NCBI GenBank assembly: GCA_033439765.1
Contig: JAULSN010000006.1
Span: 186,001-250,000, forward strand
Source of the DNA: Lasiosphaeria ovina
Lineage: Eukaryota > Ascomycota > Sordariomycetes > Sordariales > Lasiosphaeriaceae
Direction: 5' to 3'
Length of the DNA stretch: 64,000 nt
Shown: one piece after another, positions 1 through 12,302 of the stretch
How the letters are laid out: each line of letters opens with the position of its first letter
Position numbering within the stretch: the stretch's first letter is position 1
The notes under the pieces: model-generated
What the model was told of the DNA's origin: nothing
Databases searched by the model: none
What the model saw: only the letters and a program-made list of their open reading frames with translations
Translations under genes and position numbers: made by a program

Positions 1-2279
1 GCCGTCGCCTCGGTTCGAGCCCGAGCCGTCGGCGTCTTCGCTGAGGGCGCGCTTCCGCAGGTTCGGCACGTTCTGGGACGCGTTGCCGTTCTGTCGGGGC
101 GGGGCCGGGGACCCGGAGGCAGACGACTCGGAGCTGCCCTCGTTGTGGCCGCGAGACTGCTGCCCACCGCCAGCCTGCAGCATCGTTTCCGCCCGCTGCC
201 TGATCAGCGCCACCACGTCCTCCTTGAGCCTGACCAGGATTGCGAGCAGGACGGGGCTGAACGGCACCGGGCTTGCGTCAAAGGCTTCAAGCAGCGACAC
301 GTCAGTGTAGTCTGTGAAATCCGACATGGTGTCGTCCGAGTCGCTGACGTCGTGGCTCAGCCGTTCCGACTCCATCAGGTCACCGAGAGACGTGGCCGGG
401 GTAGTGGACCGGGGCGCGGTCGTCTCACGGGACACGACGGTCCTGGACGTCTCTGAAGACTGGCGGCCTGTTCTGTCTCGTGCTGAGAGTGTTTCGTGCG
501 TATCGCTAGTCCCGACGGTCGCCTGGCCGACGCTCCTGTTTCCTAGTGACTGGGTTGATGATCTGGTCTTTGATGACCGGGTATCCGACGCGTGCTCGTT
601 GATGATGCTGAGGATATCGTGGTCCTCTTTAGGTGCGGCACAAGACGTGGTAGCTACATCGGCGAGAATGTCCGACTGCGCCACCACCCCATCCTTCCTG
701 ACCATTCGCCTGAACCGCCGCTCCTGGGCCCGACTCCCAGCCCGAAGCACCAAGTCCACTTCACCGACTGCACCGACTGCACCGAGGTGGTTCAGAAATG
801 CATTTCCGGGGAGGTGGTCGACGTTCTGTGGGAGGGCTGGAACAGGCGGGAGAGCCTTGGTGTCATCGTCCCACGAGATATCGTAGGGTACCCATGACCT
901 GGTCCGGCCGGGTGGAGAGTTAATATAGGAGGTCGAGGATCTCGGAGAGGCCGTCGACCTGCTAAAGAAAGAGTTTGCTGGAGACTCTGGGCGGATTCGC
1001 TTCATCTGTGCCGACACGTGCTCTGCACCCGCCGTGACTGTCAGCGTTGTCTGGCTCGGAGCTGTCAGGCCTGTGGATGCCGACCAGCGTTTGGTGAAAA
1101 TCGAGTCCGAAACGGTCCCGGAGCTGGTGGCGATGGTGGTCGACGAGCCTCTCCTTGTCGAGCGAGACTGGTCTATGAGCGGCGGGGAGTTGCACTGACT
1201 CGCCATGGGAGATTGTGAAAAGGGGCTGGGGTCCAGGGTCCGTTGGGGTGCGGATATGACGGCGTCCAGGTTGTACGGGGTGTCAATGGTGCTCCGGCGT
1301 TCGGGGTTGGCGAATTGGTCATGTTGAGACTCCTGGATCACTGTAAATCTGTTAGTACTCGCTTTTCGGGTGTCGAAAGGAGCCAGCCCAAGCTCGATAT
1401 TGGTTGCTGAAAACAACACATGAGCGCACGTACCCCTCATCAGGCTCATTCTAGGATCTTGGACGCCACCCCGCATGGTGGGCGAGAGCCGGTGGTTCTG
1501 CTTCTCGGCTGGGATCGGGATGGTGTGGTGCCTCTGGTACTTGAATAGCCGAGTGTCGTCGCAGTCACCATCTGCCTGCGCTGTCACGATACTGCCCTCG
1601 GCAGACGGCCCTGGAAGGTGCTCAGACGACGGGGTACATTTAACCTGTTCGGCTGGGTTGTAGATCCAGTCGAAGATGCGGATGCGGTCCTTGGCCGAGG
1701 GCTTGCGTTGCAGGCCATCTGAGGAAGAACCGGGGCGGCTCTTGGGCTGCCGCCTGGTGCCAGAGGACATCCTGTCATCGGCGTCGTCGTCGTCGCTGAG
1801 ATCGATACGGCGCTTTCGGCTGCCTCCCGAAGGAAAAAGCGGCTCTTCCTCGGCGACAGCAGACAAGACGGGGGAGGGGGGCCTGGCATCTCCGGACTCG
1901 GGGGCAGCAGCAGGAGACTCGGCGCTGAGTTCCTCGGTCGACACCTCCACTATCGGTTCAACTGGCTTCTTGGCGGCATCTAGGTCGACTGCCGTACTCT
2001 CATCGAGGGGATGAATGGAAGATGAGTTTCGCCGGCGCCGCATTCTCTTCGCCGCGGCACTTGCAGCCGAGACAGCTCGACGGAGGCCGGTGGGCGGGGA
2101 TGCAGGCGACTCCGAGTCGGACCTGAGCCGGGAAGAGTTGAGGTCGGCGGCGCTTTTTGGGCGGTGAGGGTACGAGTGCGACTTCTTGAAGGGGTCGAGG
2201 ATGGACCTTGACCACGATGGCTTCAGGTCGGGGACGGTGTCTTGGCCGTGGGTGCCCGCGCTTTTGCCTGTGCTTGTGT

Positions 2280-2336
<57 letters not shown>

Positions 2337-2409
2337 AGCCTGTGCCGGCCAACCGCAGCAACCGGCCCATCCTCGAGGCTTTCGTCGGGCACTCTGTGGC
2401 CGGCAACAT
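1..2409 (-). CDS. Large Ser-rich hypothetical protein, C-terminus off the left edge
   Basis: One reading frame stays open on the minus strand from about 2,409 to the window edge, so it has no stop here. A 93-nt intron is predicted at 1,341-1,433, with donor GTACGT, branch TACTAAC and acceptor TTTACAG; its removal keeps the frame. The protein starts with a Gly-Thr repeat made by a hexanucleotide tract, then is rich in Ser, Pro, Arg and Asp with basic KRRR-type clusters, suggesting a disordered nuclear protein. No domain is visible. Near the edge there is an Asp-rich stretch followed by a short hydrophobic helix and a KRAL-SEDADG segment that resembles the lead-in to some fungal C2H2 proteins; that is only an inference. 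In-frame ATGs lie at 2,409 and 2,370. The frame is open further upstream, so the start is uncertain and a 5' exon is possible. Confidence 0.7.
2270..2340 (+). repeat. Hexanucleotide tandem repeat (CCTGTG)n inside a coding region
   Basis: About ten near-perfect copies of CCTGTG. On the minus strand they encode Gly-Thr repeats in the long open frame of the flanking gene. The other frames read Ala-Gln, His-Arg, Val-Pro and Cys-Leu without stops, so spurious ORFs appear here in several frames. Confidence 0.9.
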
Positions 2410-4477
2410 GGTGTGCGCCCAGCTGCAGCGGACTGCGGGAGGGTTCCGGGTAACAGTGGTAGTGCTTGGGCGTTCCGTGAGACGATGTGATCCAATTCTT
2501 GGTATTCGTACGTGGTGGGATGCAGTTGGGCCACGGTGGCACCGGGCAATCAATATACAATAAGGTAGACAGACTGCTGGGGCAGGGCTCAGGGGGGGCG
2601 ACTGCGTGGTGAAGCGGCCGAAACAAGAATGGAATATATGCAGCTTATCACGCTATCACCCGTACCTTTGGGGAAAGAAAGCGAAGAAGGCCATGTCGTG
2701 GTTTAAAGATTAAATTGGGGCGCCGACCCGACATTTGGCCAAAGAGTCGGCGCAAGGCTGCGCTGCGGCCTCCAAATCGCCAAATTGAGCATGAGAATCG
2801 CTCAATGCGCAATGTTATTTTTCGTCGTTTCAGGCACACGCCAATCCGGCGGGCGCTTCCAGGGGGCAGAGAACGTGGGCCGAGAACGCGGGCGTCGATA
2901 AATCCACCCACCCAAGCGGGGGGAAACAGGGGTCAGTCGTACCTGGGAGCCTTGGCTGGACATTAGGGCCATTTTGCGCAATGCGCGTTACCGGCGCGCG
3001 ACACCACCACGATGCATGGGATCATTGAATGCGCCTCGCGCAATCCCGAGTCACTGCCCGTTCCTAGTACAGTACAGCACCCGACCTTGACTTAGAATGC
3101 TCGTTAGCACAAATGTGGTCAATAATGAGAAAGTGCCAATAAACAATTCACAGACGATGTGAATAAAGGAAAGAAAGAAGCATCCATGAAAGACATTGTT
3201 CTCAATTGATGAACATTCACACGCTCCACTGCGGGAGGGCGTTCGCGTGGGCGTGGCAGTGCCCCTTTTGGTCGCTAATTCGGGCCTGGCGTTGCGGCTG
3301 CGAGCTCGGCTGGGCACCCCTGGAATCTTTCGGGTGCTGCGCGCAGATCATGGGCGCCCACAAACAGGTCACCCCACTCCCGCTTCGAGAAGCACAGCCC
3401 GCCGAGCCCCGTTGTTACCCGCCGAAGCCCGAAGAAATCCACCTGACGGCAGCCGGAAGGCCTCGGTGACGTCAATTGCATTGACGGCACCTTTTAGTAA
3501 TATGATGTTTTGAAAAGTCAGAGCCCCGAATGATCAGTAATGGAGCCAGCTGCAATTGACTCTCAGGCTGTGCATATGGAGGAGTGAGGTCGGTATCCGG
3601 GAGTTGAACAGCTGTGCATTCTTTCGAAGAATGGGTTGTTTTTTCCAAGTCTGAGGACGAAAGCCCACAGCCCCAAACTCCAGATGGCCTCTCCCAGTTG
3701 CGGGGAAACCCCTAACCCTAGTGATACACCCTCCCTGCGGGTCTCTCAGAGTTGAGCGACTAAGACTTACGATTGGCTGGAGTCAGCTGTGAGTGAGCAC
3801 TCACCATCCAGCCACCACCAGCTGGCAGCAGCTGAAATGTCGTGGCTCAATTTTGCGGCCTACCCGGTGTACTCCGTACGGAGTACGGATATTGAGTCGG
3901 AAATTCCAACGTGGATGCTTGCAACGCCCCGGACTCGGGCCCGGAGCAAGGAGGGGGTAGCAGTTGATAGCACCAAAACTGCGTTACTTGTAGCTTCGAG
4001 CTCTACTATATTTTTCACGTCATTTGTAACCCCAGTGTTTAAGCACTTCAAGCTTACAGAACTAGTTGCTCCAGGTTTCTCTCCCTTTTTAGAAAGGAAA
4101 GGGAAAAAATGATATTCCATGTCTTACTCCCTCGACTTTCATCTGATGATTTTATAGTCCGTGTAACATCGCCGCCTCCCGAAACCAAACGACCTGTCAG
4201 CATCAAACATCCCCCGGCCACTGGTCTGTGCATACACGGAACCAACAGACCCTCGCAGACCAATGGTTTCCACTTGGCTGCTGCGTGGGCTGTTGGTTGT
4301 TGCCGATCTCATCCCTGTCCCGGCGCTCTCGGCATTCCTTGCCAAGTCACGCCCGTGCATGTGGAGATGCCGAGCGGCATTGGTGGTGCTTTAAATGCTG
4401 GCGCCTCCTGTCTCTTTTCCCAACGACATGTCTCCCAAAGTAAACAAATCCACGTCTTTCTCCCACAACAGCGCCAG
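2410..4477. other. Intergenic region between divergent genes
   Basis: No coding sequence can be supported. The short ORFs lack domain-like composition and splice context. A CCCTAACCCTA string near 3,710 matches only two telomere-type units. The region must contain the promoters of the minus-strand gene on its left and the P450 gene on its right. Confidence 0.6.
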
Positions 4478-6182
4478 ATGCTCGCCCAGCTCCTCGCCGC
4501 GGCCGCCGCGCTGCTGCTGGCAGTCCTCTACCGCAAGCTGCACTACGCGCGCTTCCAGCAATACGCACACTTCCCGCAGCACGCCCCATCACTACTGCTC
4601 GGCCACCTCGGCGTCGTCGACGCCTTCATCCGCAAGGAGCCGCCGCGAGGGCACGCCGACATGGCCTTCACGGCCATGCACGAGGCTCTCGGGCGGCCGG
4701 CCGTCATGCTCGTCGACCTGCGGCCCGTGTCGTCGTGCATGGTCATCGTGTGCAGCCACGAGGTGGCCGAGCAGGTGTCGCGGCCGACGGACCGCTGGCC
4801 GCACACGCCGCCGAAAGGGCCCGAGTTCTGGGAGAGCATGAAGCCGCTCGCCGGGCCGACGTCGATCCTCGCCGCGCACGGCGAGCAGTGGCGCGCGCTG
4901 CGCAAGCGCTTCAACCCGGGCTTCGCGCCGCAGCACCTGATGACGCTCCTCCCGGCCATCCTCGACAAGGTGTCACTCTGCCTCGGCCAGCTCGACACGC
5001 ACGCGCGCGCTGGGGAAGAGTTCTCCCTGCAGCACATCGCCACCAACCTCACCTTCGACATCATCGGCCGCGTGGTGCTCGACTTCGGCATGGACGCGCA
5101 GACGGCTACCCCGACGCCCTTCATGCGCGACTTCCGCGCCCTCATCGAGACGTACACCAGCGACCACCTCGACCTGCCGTGGTGGTGCACGCCGCGCACG
5201 CAGCTGCGCCGCCGCCAGCTGTCCAGGCGCATCCGGACGACTCTCCGCGCCATGGTCCGCGCCCGCCACGCCGACGCCCATGGCCTGCGCGGAGCCAGCG
5301 CCGGCGCCGGCGGCCGCAGCATCCTGGCCATGAGCCTGCGCGACATTGGGACACTGACGCCCGAGCTGGTCGACGTCACCTGCGACCAGCTCAGCACGTT
5401 TCTGTTCGCGGGCCACGACACGACGGCGACGCTGATGGCCTGGGCCGTGTACGAGCTGGCGCGCACGCCGCGGGCGCTAGCGGCGGTGCGCGCCGAGCTA
5501 GACGAGCTGTTCGGTGCTGATAGTAGTCCAGAGGCGGTGCGTGATCGGCTACTGGCGCCCGGCGGCGACGAGCTCGTGCACCGCATGGCGTACACCAGCG
5601 CGGTGCTCAAGGAGACGCTGCGGCTATGGCCGCCGGGGTCGACGACGCGCATGACGCGGCCGGGCGACGGCTGGGCGGTGCGCGATCCGAGCACTGGCGA
5701 GATGCATAACCTCGACGGTCTGTTGGTGTACCAGCTTGTGCCCATAATCCAGCGGGATCCGCGGGCGTTTGGGGATACGGCGAACAGGTTCGTGCCGGAG
5801 CGCTGGTTACATCAGGAGGAGGACGGGGACAAGGCGATTCCCACGGGCGCGTGGCGGGCGTTTGAGCGCGGGCCGCGGAACTGCATTGGCCAGGAGCTGG
5901 CGACCATCGAGGCGCGCGTCTTGATTGCTATGGTGGCGCGGCGCTACGACTTCACCAAGGTCGGCCAGGGCGCCGTGGCGCTTGACAAGGCGGGCGAGCC
6001 CGAGCTGGACGGTCTGGGCCAGTACAAGGTGGTGTCGGACATGTACCAGGTGAGTTTTCTGTCGTCGTCTTCTTCCAGCCGGGCTTGGAGCGAGATTGAG
6101 TGCTAATCTGGATTTTGCGCAGACAAGGGAGATCACGTCCAAGCCAATTGACGGCATCCGGATGAAGGTGGCGCTCGTGTGA
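4478..6182 (+). CDS. Cytochrome P450 monooxygenase
   Basis: Two exons, 4,478-6,049 and 6,123-6,182, encode 543 residues; the 73-nt intron has GTGAGT, GCTAAT and TTGCGCAG signals. The ORF is open upstream, but the ATG at 4,478 is chosen because it begins a typical microsomal signal anchor (MLAQLL then Ala/Leu-rich, residues 1-20). Family motifs are complete: I-helix AGHDTT at 311-316, ExxR (ETLR) at 379-382, and the heme loop FERGPRNCIG at 462-471 with Cys469 as thiolate ligand. It should be an ER-bound heme monooxygenase fed by a P450 reductase. The overall style resembles CYP59/StcS-like fungal P450s of secondary metabolism, but the substrate is unknown and no intact biosynthetic neighbours are present. 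Confidence 0.93.
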
Positions 6183-6797
6183 AGCTGCGTCGGCACCTGG
6201 CGAGTAATTATTCCCCGATACAGCCTCCGCGCGTTGAGGTAGATTATTAAAGAGGTAAAAGACGAGAGCAAAAAATTATAGAAGTCGGCAATGATGCAAA
6301 TTTAAAGGTAGATGAATTGCCAGTATTTATTGAGGTCTTTTGCCTCCTACGGGCTCTCCAATTTGGTTGGATCGGTATAGTAGCCCTTGTCAAAATGCTC
6401 TGGTCGATGCTCGATGCTCGATGCTTGATTCTCAACTCTCGGTTGTGACGATCTCCGCTTTAATTAGGACTAGGTCCGAGAGTGGCCCAAGGATCCGTGG
6501 TTTGAGTAGGAATAGGAAGTTGCTGAACATTGTAGAATAGAATCCACGCTATCGACACACTCGTTATCCTTAGCGGTCAGCGACGGTCGACTTGAACTTC
6601 CTGGCGGGCAACTCTGCGGTCTTAGGGGAATGAGGAGGGCAAAGAGCTCTGGTGCTACTCTGGTCGATCCATTGCTACTATTAGTTCTAAAGGGCTACAG
6701 ATTGGCATTAGATGCTCTGTTTTCCTTTTCCCACCGACGTCTTGCGGCCGGGTTACATCCCGCCACTCACTGGCTTGCTTCCACCCAAGTTATCCAT
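6183..6797. other. Intergenic, convergent 3' ends
   Basis: Lies between the P450 stop and the stop of the minus-strand transporter. AT-rich with short unsupported ORFs; nothing else recognised. Confidence 0.6.
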
Positions 6798-7474
6798 CTA
6801 CTCGTCGTCGCCAACATGGACGACTGTCTGCTTCCACTTGCGAGCCGGGACCTTGCGGTTGAAGAGGATGTCGATCTCGCGGTAGGACCGGCCCTTCATC
6901 TCTGGCAGGTAGATCCAGGCCAAGAGGAAGCAGACGAAACCAGTCGAGGCCCAGACGTAGCCGCACCTGCCGCCAAGGTTTACCCCCTATTATCATGTTC
7001 GTGTCAGCGGTTGTTTTGTTTTGTCACATTTAGAGAGCTTGTGGGGAAGGAGGGAAACATACCGTCGGGTTGAGCATATAAGACCCGAGGAAAATGCAAG
7101 GAATGTTGATGATGTAGTACGAGGCGCGTCCGACGCCAGTCGTCAGAGGACGGAGGCGGATGGCCGACGTCTCTCCTATGATGACCCACGAAGCGGGCGC
7201 GGGTCCCAGGGTGAAGCCGACAGAGACGATGAGACCCAAGGACGCCTGTGCTAGGCTGGACGACTTGGAAGGGCCAACGGAGGCCGCGACGCCAAGAGCG
7301 ATCAGGAAGCAGACGTTGATGAGCGAGCCCCAAACGTAGATTGTTCGGCGGCCGAGGTATGTCGTGAGAATCCAGGAAAGCATGACGAAGATGGTTTGCA
7401 GGGCCGAGGTGATGAGACCGAGTGCGAACGCAGTTTGAGAATCCATGCCAGCCTCTATAATTACGCCTCGGGTT

Positions 7475-7507
<33 letters not shown>

Positions 7508-8776
7508 GCCATCAAAACAAAAACTTACGCCTGAAGAAGTAGACGGCCTGGTTCGCGATAAGGTTGCCCGTCAGGTTCTGGGCCGCGTACACACCACACA
7601 CGATGAGCGTGCGGTAGGTGTCAGTACCGCGGAACAGCTCCAGGAGGCTGGGCTCCTTGATGGACTTCTCGAGGTCAATGGTGCGGCGCATCATGGCAAC
7701 CGACTCGCTGAGATGCTCGAGCCTCGACGCGCGTCCCAGGCGTCGAACCGACTTGGCCGCATCCTCGAGACGTCCTTTTCGAACTAGCCACCAAGGCGAC
7801 TCGGGGGCCAGGAAGATGAGGACTGCGAGAGGCGTCGGGAACATCCATTGGAGGGCAATAGGGATCCTGTGGACACACACTTCTTATGAGCAAAAGAGAC
7901 AAGGGAGGTTGTGATGTGATACGGAGAAGAGGTTAATTACTGACCTGTAACACGACGCGTCGGTCCGGCCCTGCAATGCGTAGGTAACGCCGCCGACAAG
8001 GATAGACCCGATAGCCCAGAACATCTGCAACATCTGGGTGGCGGGGGCCCTGAGTTTCATGGGCACGATCTCGCTACAGTATGCGGGTGCGTTGGCGATG
8101 AAGATGCCCCACGGCACACCCTCGAGCAGCTGAGCGACGAACATGACGGCGAGCGAGTTGGCGAAGTAGAAGACGAAGATGAAGACGTTGAGGAACATGA
8201 GCCCGCCGATGGTCGCCCAGCGGTAGCCGATGCGGCTGGTGATGGGGCCGGCGATCAGTACGCCGACGAGCGCGCCTAGAGGCCCGCCGACCTGCAGCGC
8301 AGACTGCCACGACGCCTCGATGGCCTTGTTCCCGTCCTTGTCGACGACGCCGTACTCGTCCATGAATTGGTTGTAGGCGACGAAGGCGCCCATCAGGAAG
8401 ACACAGTACGACTCCATGATCTAACCAACCGTGAGTGTTTGTCAGTTATGATTTCTTGATCAGGGGAGAGATGCACAACTGGTAGTAATCAGTAGCGGAT
8501 GCTGCTCACAATGGTGGAGGACATGACCAAGGCCCAAAAGGCAGCCATGGGATAGGCCCTCACGGCCTGGATGACGCCCATGTTATGCTCGACATTCTCT
8601 GCCTCGATGGCATCGCCCTTGTAGGCGGCGAATCCCGCCTTCTTCTCGTCGAAATCGGGATCGGGGGCATGTGTGACCCCGTGCCCGGACACGGCGTCGG
8701 CTTCGGATTGGTGAACGACATTGGGCACCTCCTCCGTCTCCTTCTTCTTCAGCTCTGCGCCTTCCGCCGACGACAT
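6798..8776 (-). CDS. MFS sugar transporter (maltose/hexose permease type)
   Basis: Five exons on the minus strand: 8,776-8,510, 8,420-7,945, 7,866-7,529, 7,454-7,063 and 6,986-6,798. All junctions join in frame to give 553 residues, normal for the sugar porter family. The cytosolic N-terminus is long and charged. Family signatures are the RIGYRW loop after TM2, PESPWWLV and a charged linker after TM6, FFRQAG at TM7, and LPEMKGRSYREIDILF after TM12, which is closest to fungal alpha-glucoside/maltose permeases. It is expected to be a plasma-membrane proton-sugar symporter with twelve helices. No maltase or regulator gene lies beside it. Start ATG is at 8,776. Substrate specificity is an inference. 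Confidence 0.93.
7476..7506 (+). repeat. CA/TG microsatellite within an intron of the transporter gene
   Basis: A run of about 15 CA units lies inside the 74-nt third intron (7,455-7,528), taking almost half of it, between the GTAAGT donor and the GCTAAC branch site. Confidence 0.95.
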
Positions 8777-10472
8777 GATGTTGAAACTGGCTCGCTGAGT
8801 TAGATGCCGTACAACCTCACGAGACAGATAATCGAGACAAAGTCAGCAGGCAAGAGGAGGGGCACTGCCCAGGTAAAAAGTTGAAAGACAGGTCGGCGGG
8901 TTCTCACAGCTTTTTAATTACCCTGTCCGCCCGCTGATCTTTCCCCAATATCTATGCTCTTGATTATTACGAAGTGGTACCTACCTAGATAGAAGCTTTA
9001 CTGGAATACCTTACCCGTCACCATTACCACCCGAGGCGGACTGCTCCCGTCCTCTCATAGGTGCGCTTACACGGGATTAATTATTGACAACGGGCGGGTG
9101 GCCATAGTGTTGCACTGCGAGCCCAAAAGCCGTCCGACGTAACCAACCATCTGAATAGCCGCAATGGTGTTTACCACTTTCCACCTATCAAGTTCGTCTT
9201 GTGCGAGGTTCTCCGCATTGTACCATAGTATTTCTCCAAAAAAAAGTGTAGGAGCGATGGAATGCGCTGCAAGGTCGCATTCTACCTATCGTGGAAAAGA
9301 GCGACGCCCATGTGACGATGGGCTTCTCGAGTCGAACTAACAGTATTCGAACGACCGCTGGCGCGGCGACGACCGGAAATAGTAGGCAGCGCGTGGGTTA
9401 GGAGAGCGGCCACGCGCTAGCTTCCAATCGGGCATCGCGTTGGGCCATTGTTGCTGGGGGCTACTGGGTTGGAGGATAACCGTTTCAAGTTTGGAGGGAG
9501 AGGGGAACAAGATTCTCGGCCCGATTAGCCACGCAGGGTGGGAGCGCTTCCCCGCATTGTTACAATCCCAACCCGGCTATCTACCTACCTCATTGAGATA
9601 GAGATAAGCGGACGCCCTCGGGAATTTAATACCGAGCAAGTACCCCTTGGATAACCGTGGTTTTCTCTAGTTTCTCACGGGAAAGTAAAAAACGCCACCG
9701 CTTTCCAGACAACACCATAACGCGAAAGTTGAATTTATACAACTTGTCTTCTGGTTTATAACACACGTTGGGACTGGTATTGTCAAACTGCTAAATAACA
9801 TTCCTTAGACGTTGCATCTTGGCCACGGTGGATGCCGAAGCGGTGAAAAGCTACGGTAGCATAACACAATAACAACAAAATAACACCGAGGCCTGCCTGC
9901 AGCTTGCCTTACAGGATTCTGGTGTAGGAATACATAGCCGGGTAGTCAAATATAACAAGGAAAAGGTTACCACTGTGTGCACTGGTCCAGGGATCTTAAT
10001 TCATGGTCAAAAGACGTGATTCTGAAGAAAAGTCTAAAAGTCTAAAAGCGAAGAAAATAAGTAGCGATGCCGACCTCTGATCAGAAGGAGGACGGGAAAA
10101 AAAAAAAAAAAAAAAAGGAGAAAAATAGACCGTACTGCATTATATTTGGTAGGGGTAAATATAAACCCCTTGTTTCCCCGACCCCTGAACCCCTAACCAA
10201 CTGTTGAGAGACTATTTTGATCTTCCTCACCCCAAACACGTGCTGCCGTTCAAATATCCGTCCAGTTCATGACTTTTCTAAGCAGCACCGAGCAACCCCA
10301 AGCTCCAAATTACCCTAGGACCTAGCCAAGCTAGTGGAAGGGAAAAATTTTCTACTAGGAAACATTACCGATTTTAAACAAGCCCAACACCCAAGGTTGT
10401 TTCTCTAATCAGCTGTCTCTATCTAAAAAGAGATCCCTCGATCCATATCAGCGGCCCAAACGTAAAGAGCCT
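8777..10472. other. Long intergenic region
   Basis: About 1.7 kb with no supportable gene. It holds the transporter promoter (TACCTACCTA-like strings near 8,980 and 9,580) and an A20-type homopolymer at about 10,099-10,118. No repeat shared with the rest of the window was seen. Confidence 0.6.
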
Positions 10473-12302
10473 TCATAGAATAGTAAATGATAACCGGTAA
10501 GTACGAGCTTCTTGGTTCATCATTCTAAGATGCACCGTGCAGCGACCGGCCTGAAGTTTAAGAGGTCCTTGCACGTCTTGCGAGAAGGGCATCGAAACCA
10601 CGCCTAGATAGCCGATTTTTCCTGGATATTGAATATTTCCTGGATATTGAATGTTTCCTAGATGCTGAATGCTTCCTGGATATTGAATGTTTCTTGGATA
10701 TTGGATGTTTCCCGGTTGTTGAATGTTTCCTGGATAGTTGGAATAGCTACGGAGGCTAATGCTGTCAAATACAGCCAAGTCGTCGACAGTTTGGTGGTAG
10801 ATTTTGGGGGCTTCGAGGATCGAGGATTCGTTACACCCGACCCATAGTCTGTCGTTTTCAATCAATATCGTACAGGCATTGGCGACCTTGCTTCTTTCAT
10901 CTCGCATTGTCACGACGGCCAGTTGTCTCTTCCCAGCGTCTGGAGCGTGAAAGTGGATTTCGTTGCGGTGGAACAGGTCTGGCGGGAATACACCGACGAT
11001 GTTAATGTGTCGATACAGCCTGTCCATAAAGATTGTCAGGCCGTTTTGCGGTGGCCTCAATTGTTTCCTCTCCAGTGCGCCAGTTGGGTGCCAATTAAGA
11101 GGCGACCATAGGTGCGACAGAGACACCCAGATCGGTTCGATATCAAATTCAGTGAAGCTGGAAGCCTGGAGATATACAATCATCCCGTTACTATGTCCAA
11201 TACGGGCGAAGTGTCGGGGAAAGCCGTCGGGGGAGCGGCGAAGTAAGATGGCAACGTGCTTATCATCCACTCCGTCACTTTGAACGGGGTTGCATGCTAG
11301 AAACGCATAGTAGATGTCCTCGTAGCCAGGAGCCAGTGCTAAGGGTAGTTGGATATGTAGACCATGGTTGGTCACCGTAAAGTCCGGCTTCGGGGTTAAT
11401 ATGCGGAATGTGTTGATAAACTGCTGGTAGTTGCACGGCTGATAGTAGGCTGCATTGGCAAACTCGTCGGGGGATTCAGCCAGCATGCCGGTTCTCCCAC
11501 TGTTTCTTTCCCAGGTAAAAATTGTATGGTCGCTGGTCAGACGCATAATCTCATGCTGGAGGCGTGTAAAGGCAGAGTGGCCTTCGCCGTACAGAGTGGG
11601 CATGTTAACGCCGAACAGGCCCATGAGCGAGTAGGCGCGGTCCTCGGGGCGAGTTGTTATGCGGTTCGCGGCCCACGACATCTTCTCGGCTACGCTCGCC
11701 TCGTAAACGTCAATACCAGATACTAGCGCTTTCTCTGCAATCCCTGTCATCCGTGACAAGCGCGGTGCCATGTTTGTCTTTGCGCCAATACAACGCCAGC
11801 CGTGAGCAAAGAATTCCACCTCTGCCGGCGCAATCAGTTCCTGGAGGGTCCAGCCACGGCTGAACCACACGCTAGACCGCAGCTCCGACTCGAACGTGCC
11901 TTCGAGCGGGGCTGGGATGCTGTACACGTCTTCCAGGTAGGCGTAGCACCTGTCCGACTTCTCGTACCAGCTGAACATGGAGTTGATGGCCTCGGACAGC
12001 TCGGCGCTGCTGCGCTTGTCGATGCAGCACGTGTCGATCCACGCCCAGCTCAAGCCGTCGAGCAGGGCCTGCGTGCAGGTCATTCTGAGCTTCTCGTAGC
12101 CGGGCTTGGCCTGCGCACGGTTGGCGCCGGCGCTGGCGCCGGCCATCATGTCGTCAAACGTGACTTCGTCTTCGGGGTTCGCGGCCCAGCGGTGCGAGAG
12201 GATGGCGTAGGGCGGCGGCACGTGGCTGATGCAGGCGCGCAGCGAGATGGAGACGGTCCGCGGGCTGGACGACTCGTCCCAGGCGCAGTGGAGGAGGTGC
12301 AT
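10473..12302 (-). CDS. HET-domain (heterokaryon incompatibility) protein
   Basis: A single exon of 609 residues with ATG at 12,302. The HET domain is complete at the N-terminus: YAILSHRW at 32-39, WIDTCCIDK at 88-96 and WFSRGWTLQELIAP at 146-159, followed by the usual TTRPEDRAYSLMGLFGV and LYGEG segment. HET proteins trigger cell death when incompatible fungal cells fuse. The C-terminal half is unassigned and carries seven copies of a YPGNIQ-like hexapeptide near the end, a variable repeat that could act as a recognition surface. The layout is the HET-6/HET-E-like N-terminal type without a NACHT or WD40 part. No frameshift or stop is seen, so the gene looks functional. Confidence 0.93.
   Translation of the reverse strand: MHLLHCAWDESSSPRTVSISLRACISHVPPPYAILSHRWAANPEDEVTFDDMMAGASAGANRAQAKPGYEKLRMTCTQALLDGLSWAWIDTCCIDKRSSAELSEAINSMFSWYEKSDRCYAYLEDVYSIPAPLEGTFESELRSSVWFSRGWTLQELIAPAEVEFFAHGWRCIGAKTNMAPRLSRMTGIAEKALVSGIDVYEASVAEKMSWAANRITTRPEDRAYSLMGLFGVNMPTLYGEGHSAFTRLQHEIMRLTSDHTIFTWERNSGRTGMLAESPDEFANAAYYQPCNYQQFINTFRILTPKPDFTVTNHGLHIQLPLALAPGYEDIYYAFLACNPVQSDGVDDKHVAILLRRSPDGFPRHFARIGHSNGMIVYLQASSFTEFDIEPIWVSLSHLWSPLNWHPTGALERKQLRPPQNGLTIFMDRLYRHINIVGVFPPDLFHRNEIHFHAPDAGKRQLAVVTMRDERSKVANACTILIENDRLWVGCNESSILEAPKIYHQTVDDLAVFDSISLRSYSNYPGNIQQPGNIQYPRNIQYPGSIQHLGNIQYPGNIQYPGKIGYLGVVSMPFSQDVQGPLKLQAGRCTVHLRMMNQEARTYRLSFTIL
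10612..10735 (-). repeat. 18-bp coding minisatellite (seven YPGNIQ-like units)
   Basis: Seven tandem 18-bp units related to CCTGGATATTGAATGTTT, in frame in the HET gene. They encode YPGNIQ, QPGNIQ, YPRNIQ, YPGSIQ, HLGNIQ, YPGNIQ and YPGKIG. Units differ by a few bases but keep the frame. Confidence 0.9.

Noticed and set aside
2000..2626. 208-codon minus-strand ORF with His-Arg repeats
   Set aside because: Out-of-frame reading of the hexanucleotide tract; another minus frame continues open to the window edge and has the intron signals.
3705..3725. CCCTAACCCTA string resembling a telomere repeat
   Set aside because: Only two units inside ordinary intergenic DNA; no array, so chance or a tiny interstitial remnant.
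4543..5745. 400-codon minus-strand ORF over the P450 gene
   Set aside because: Antisense shadow of a GC-rich gene; the plus strand has all P450 motifs and a valid intron.
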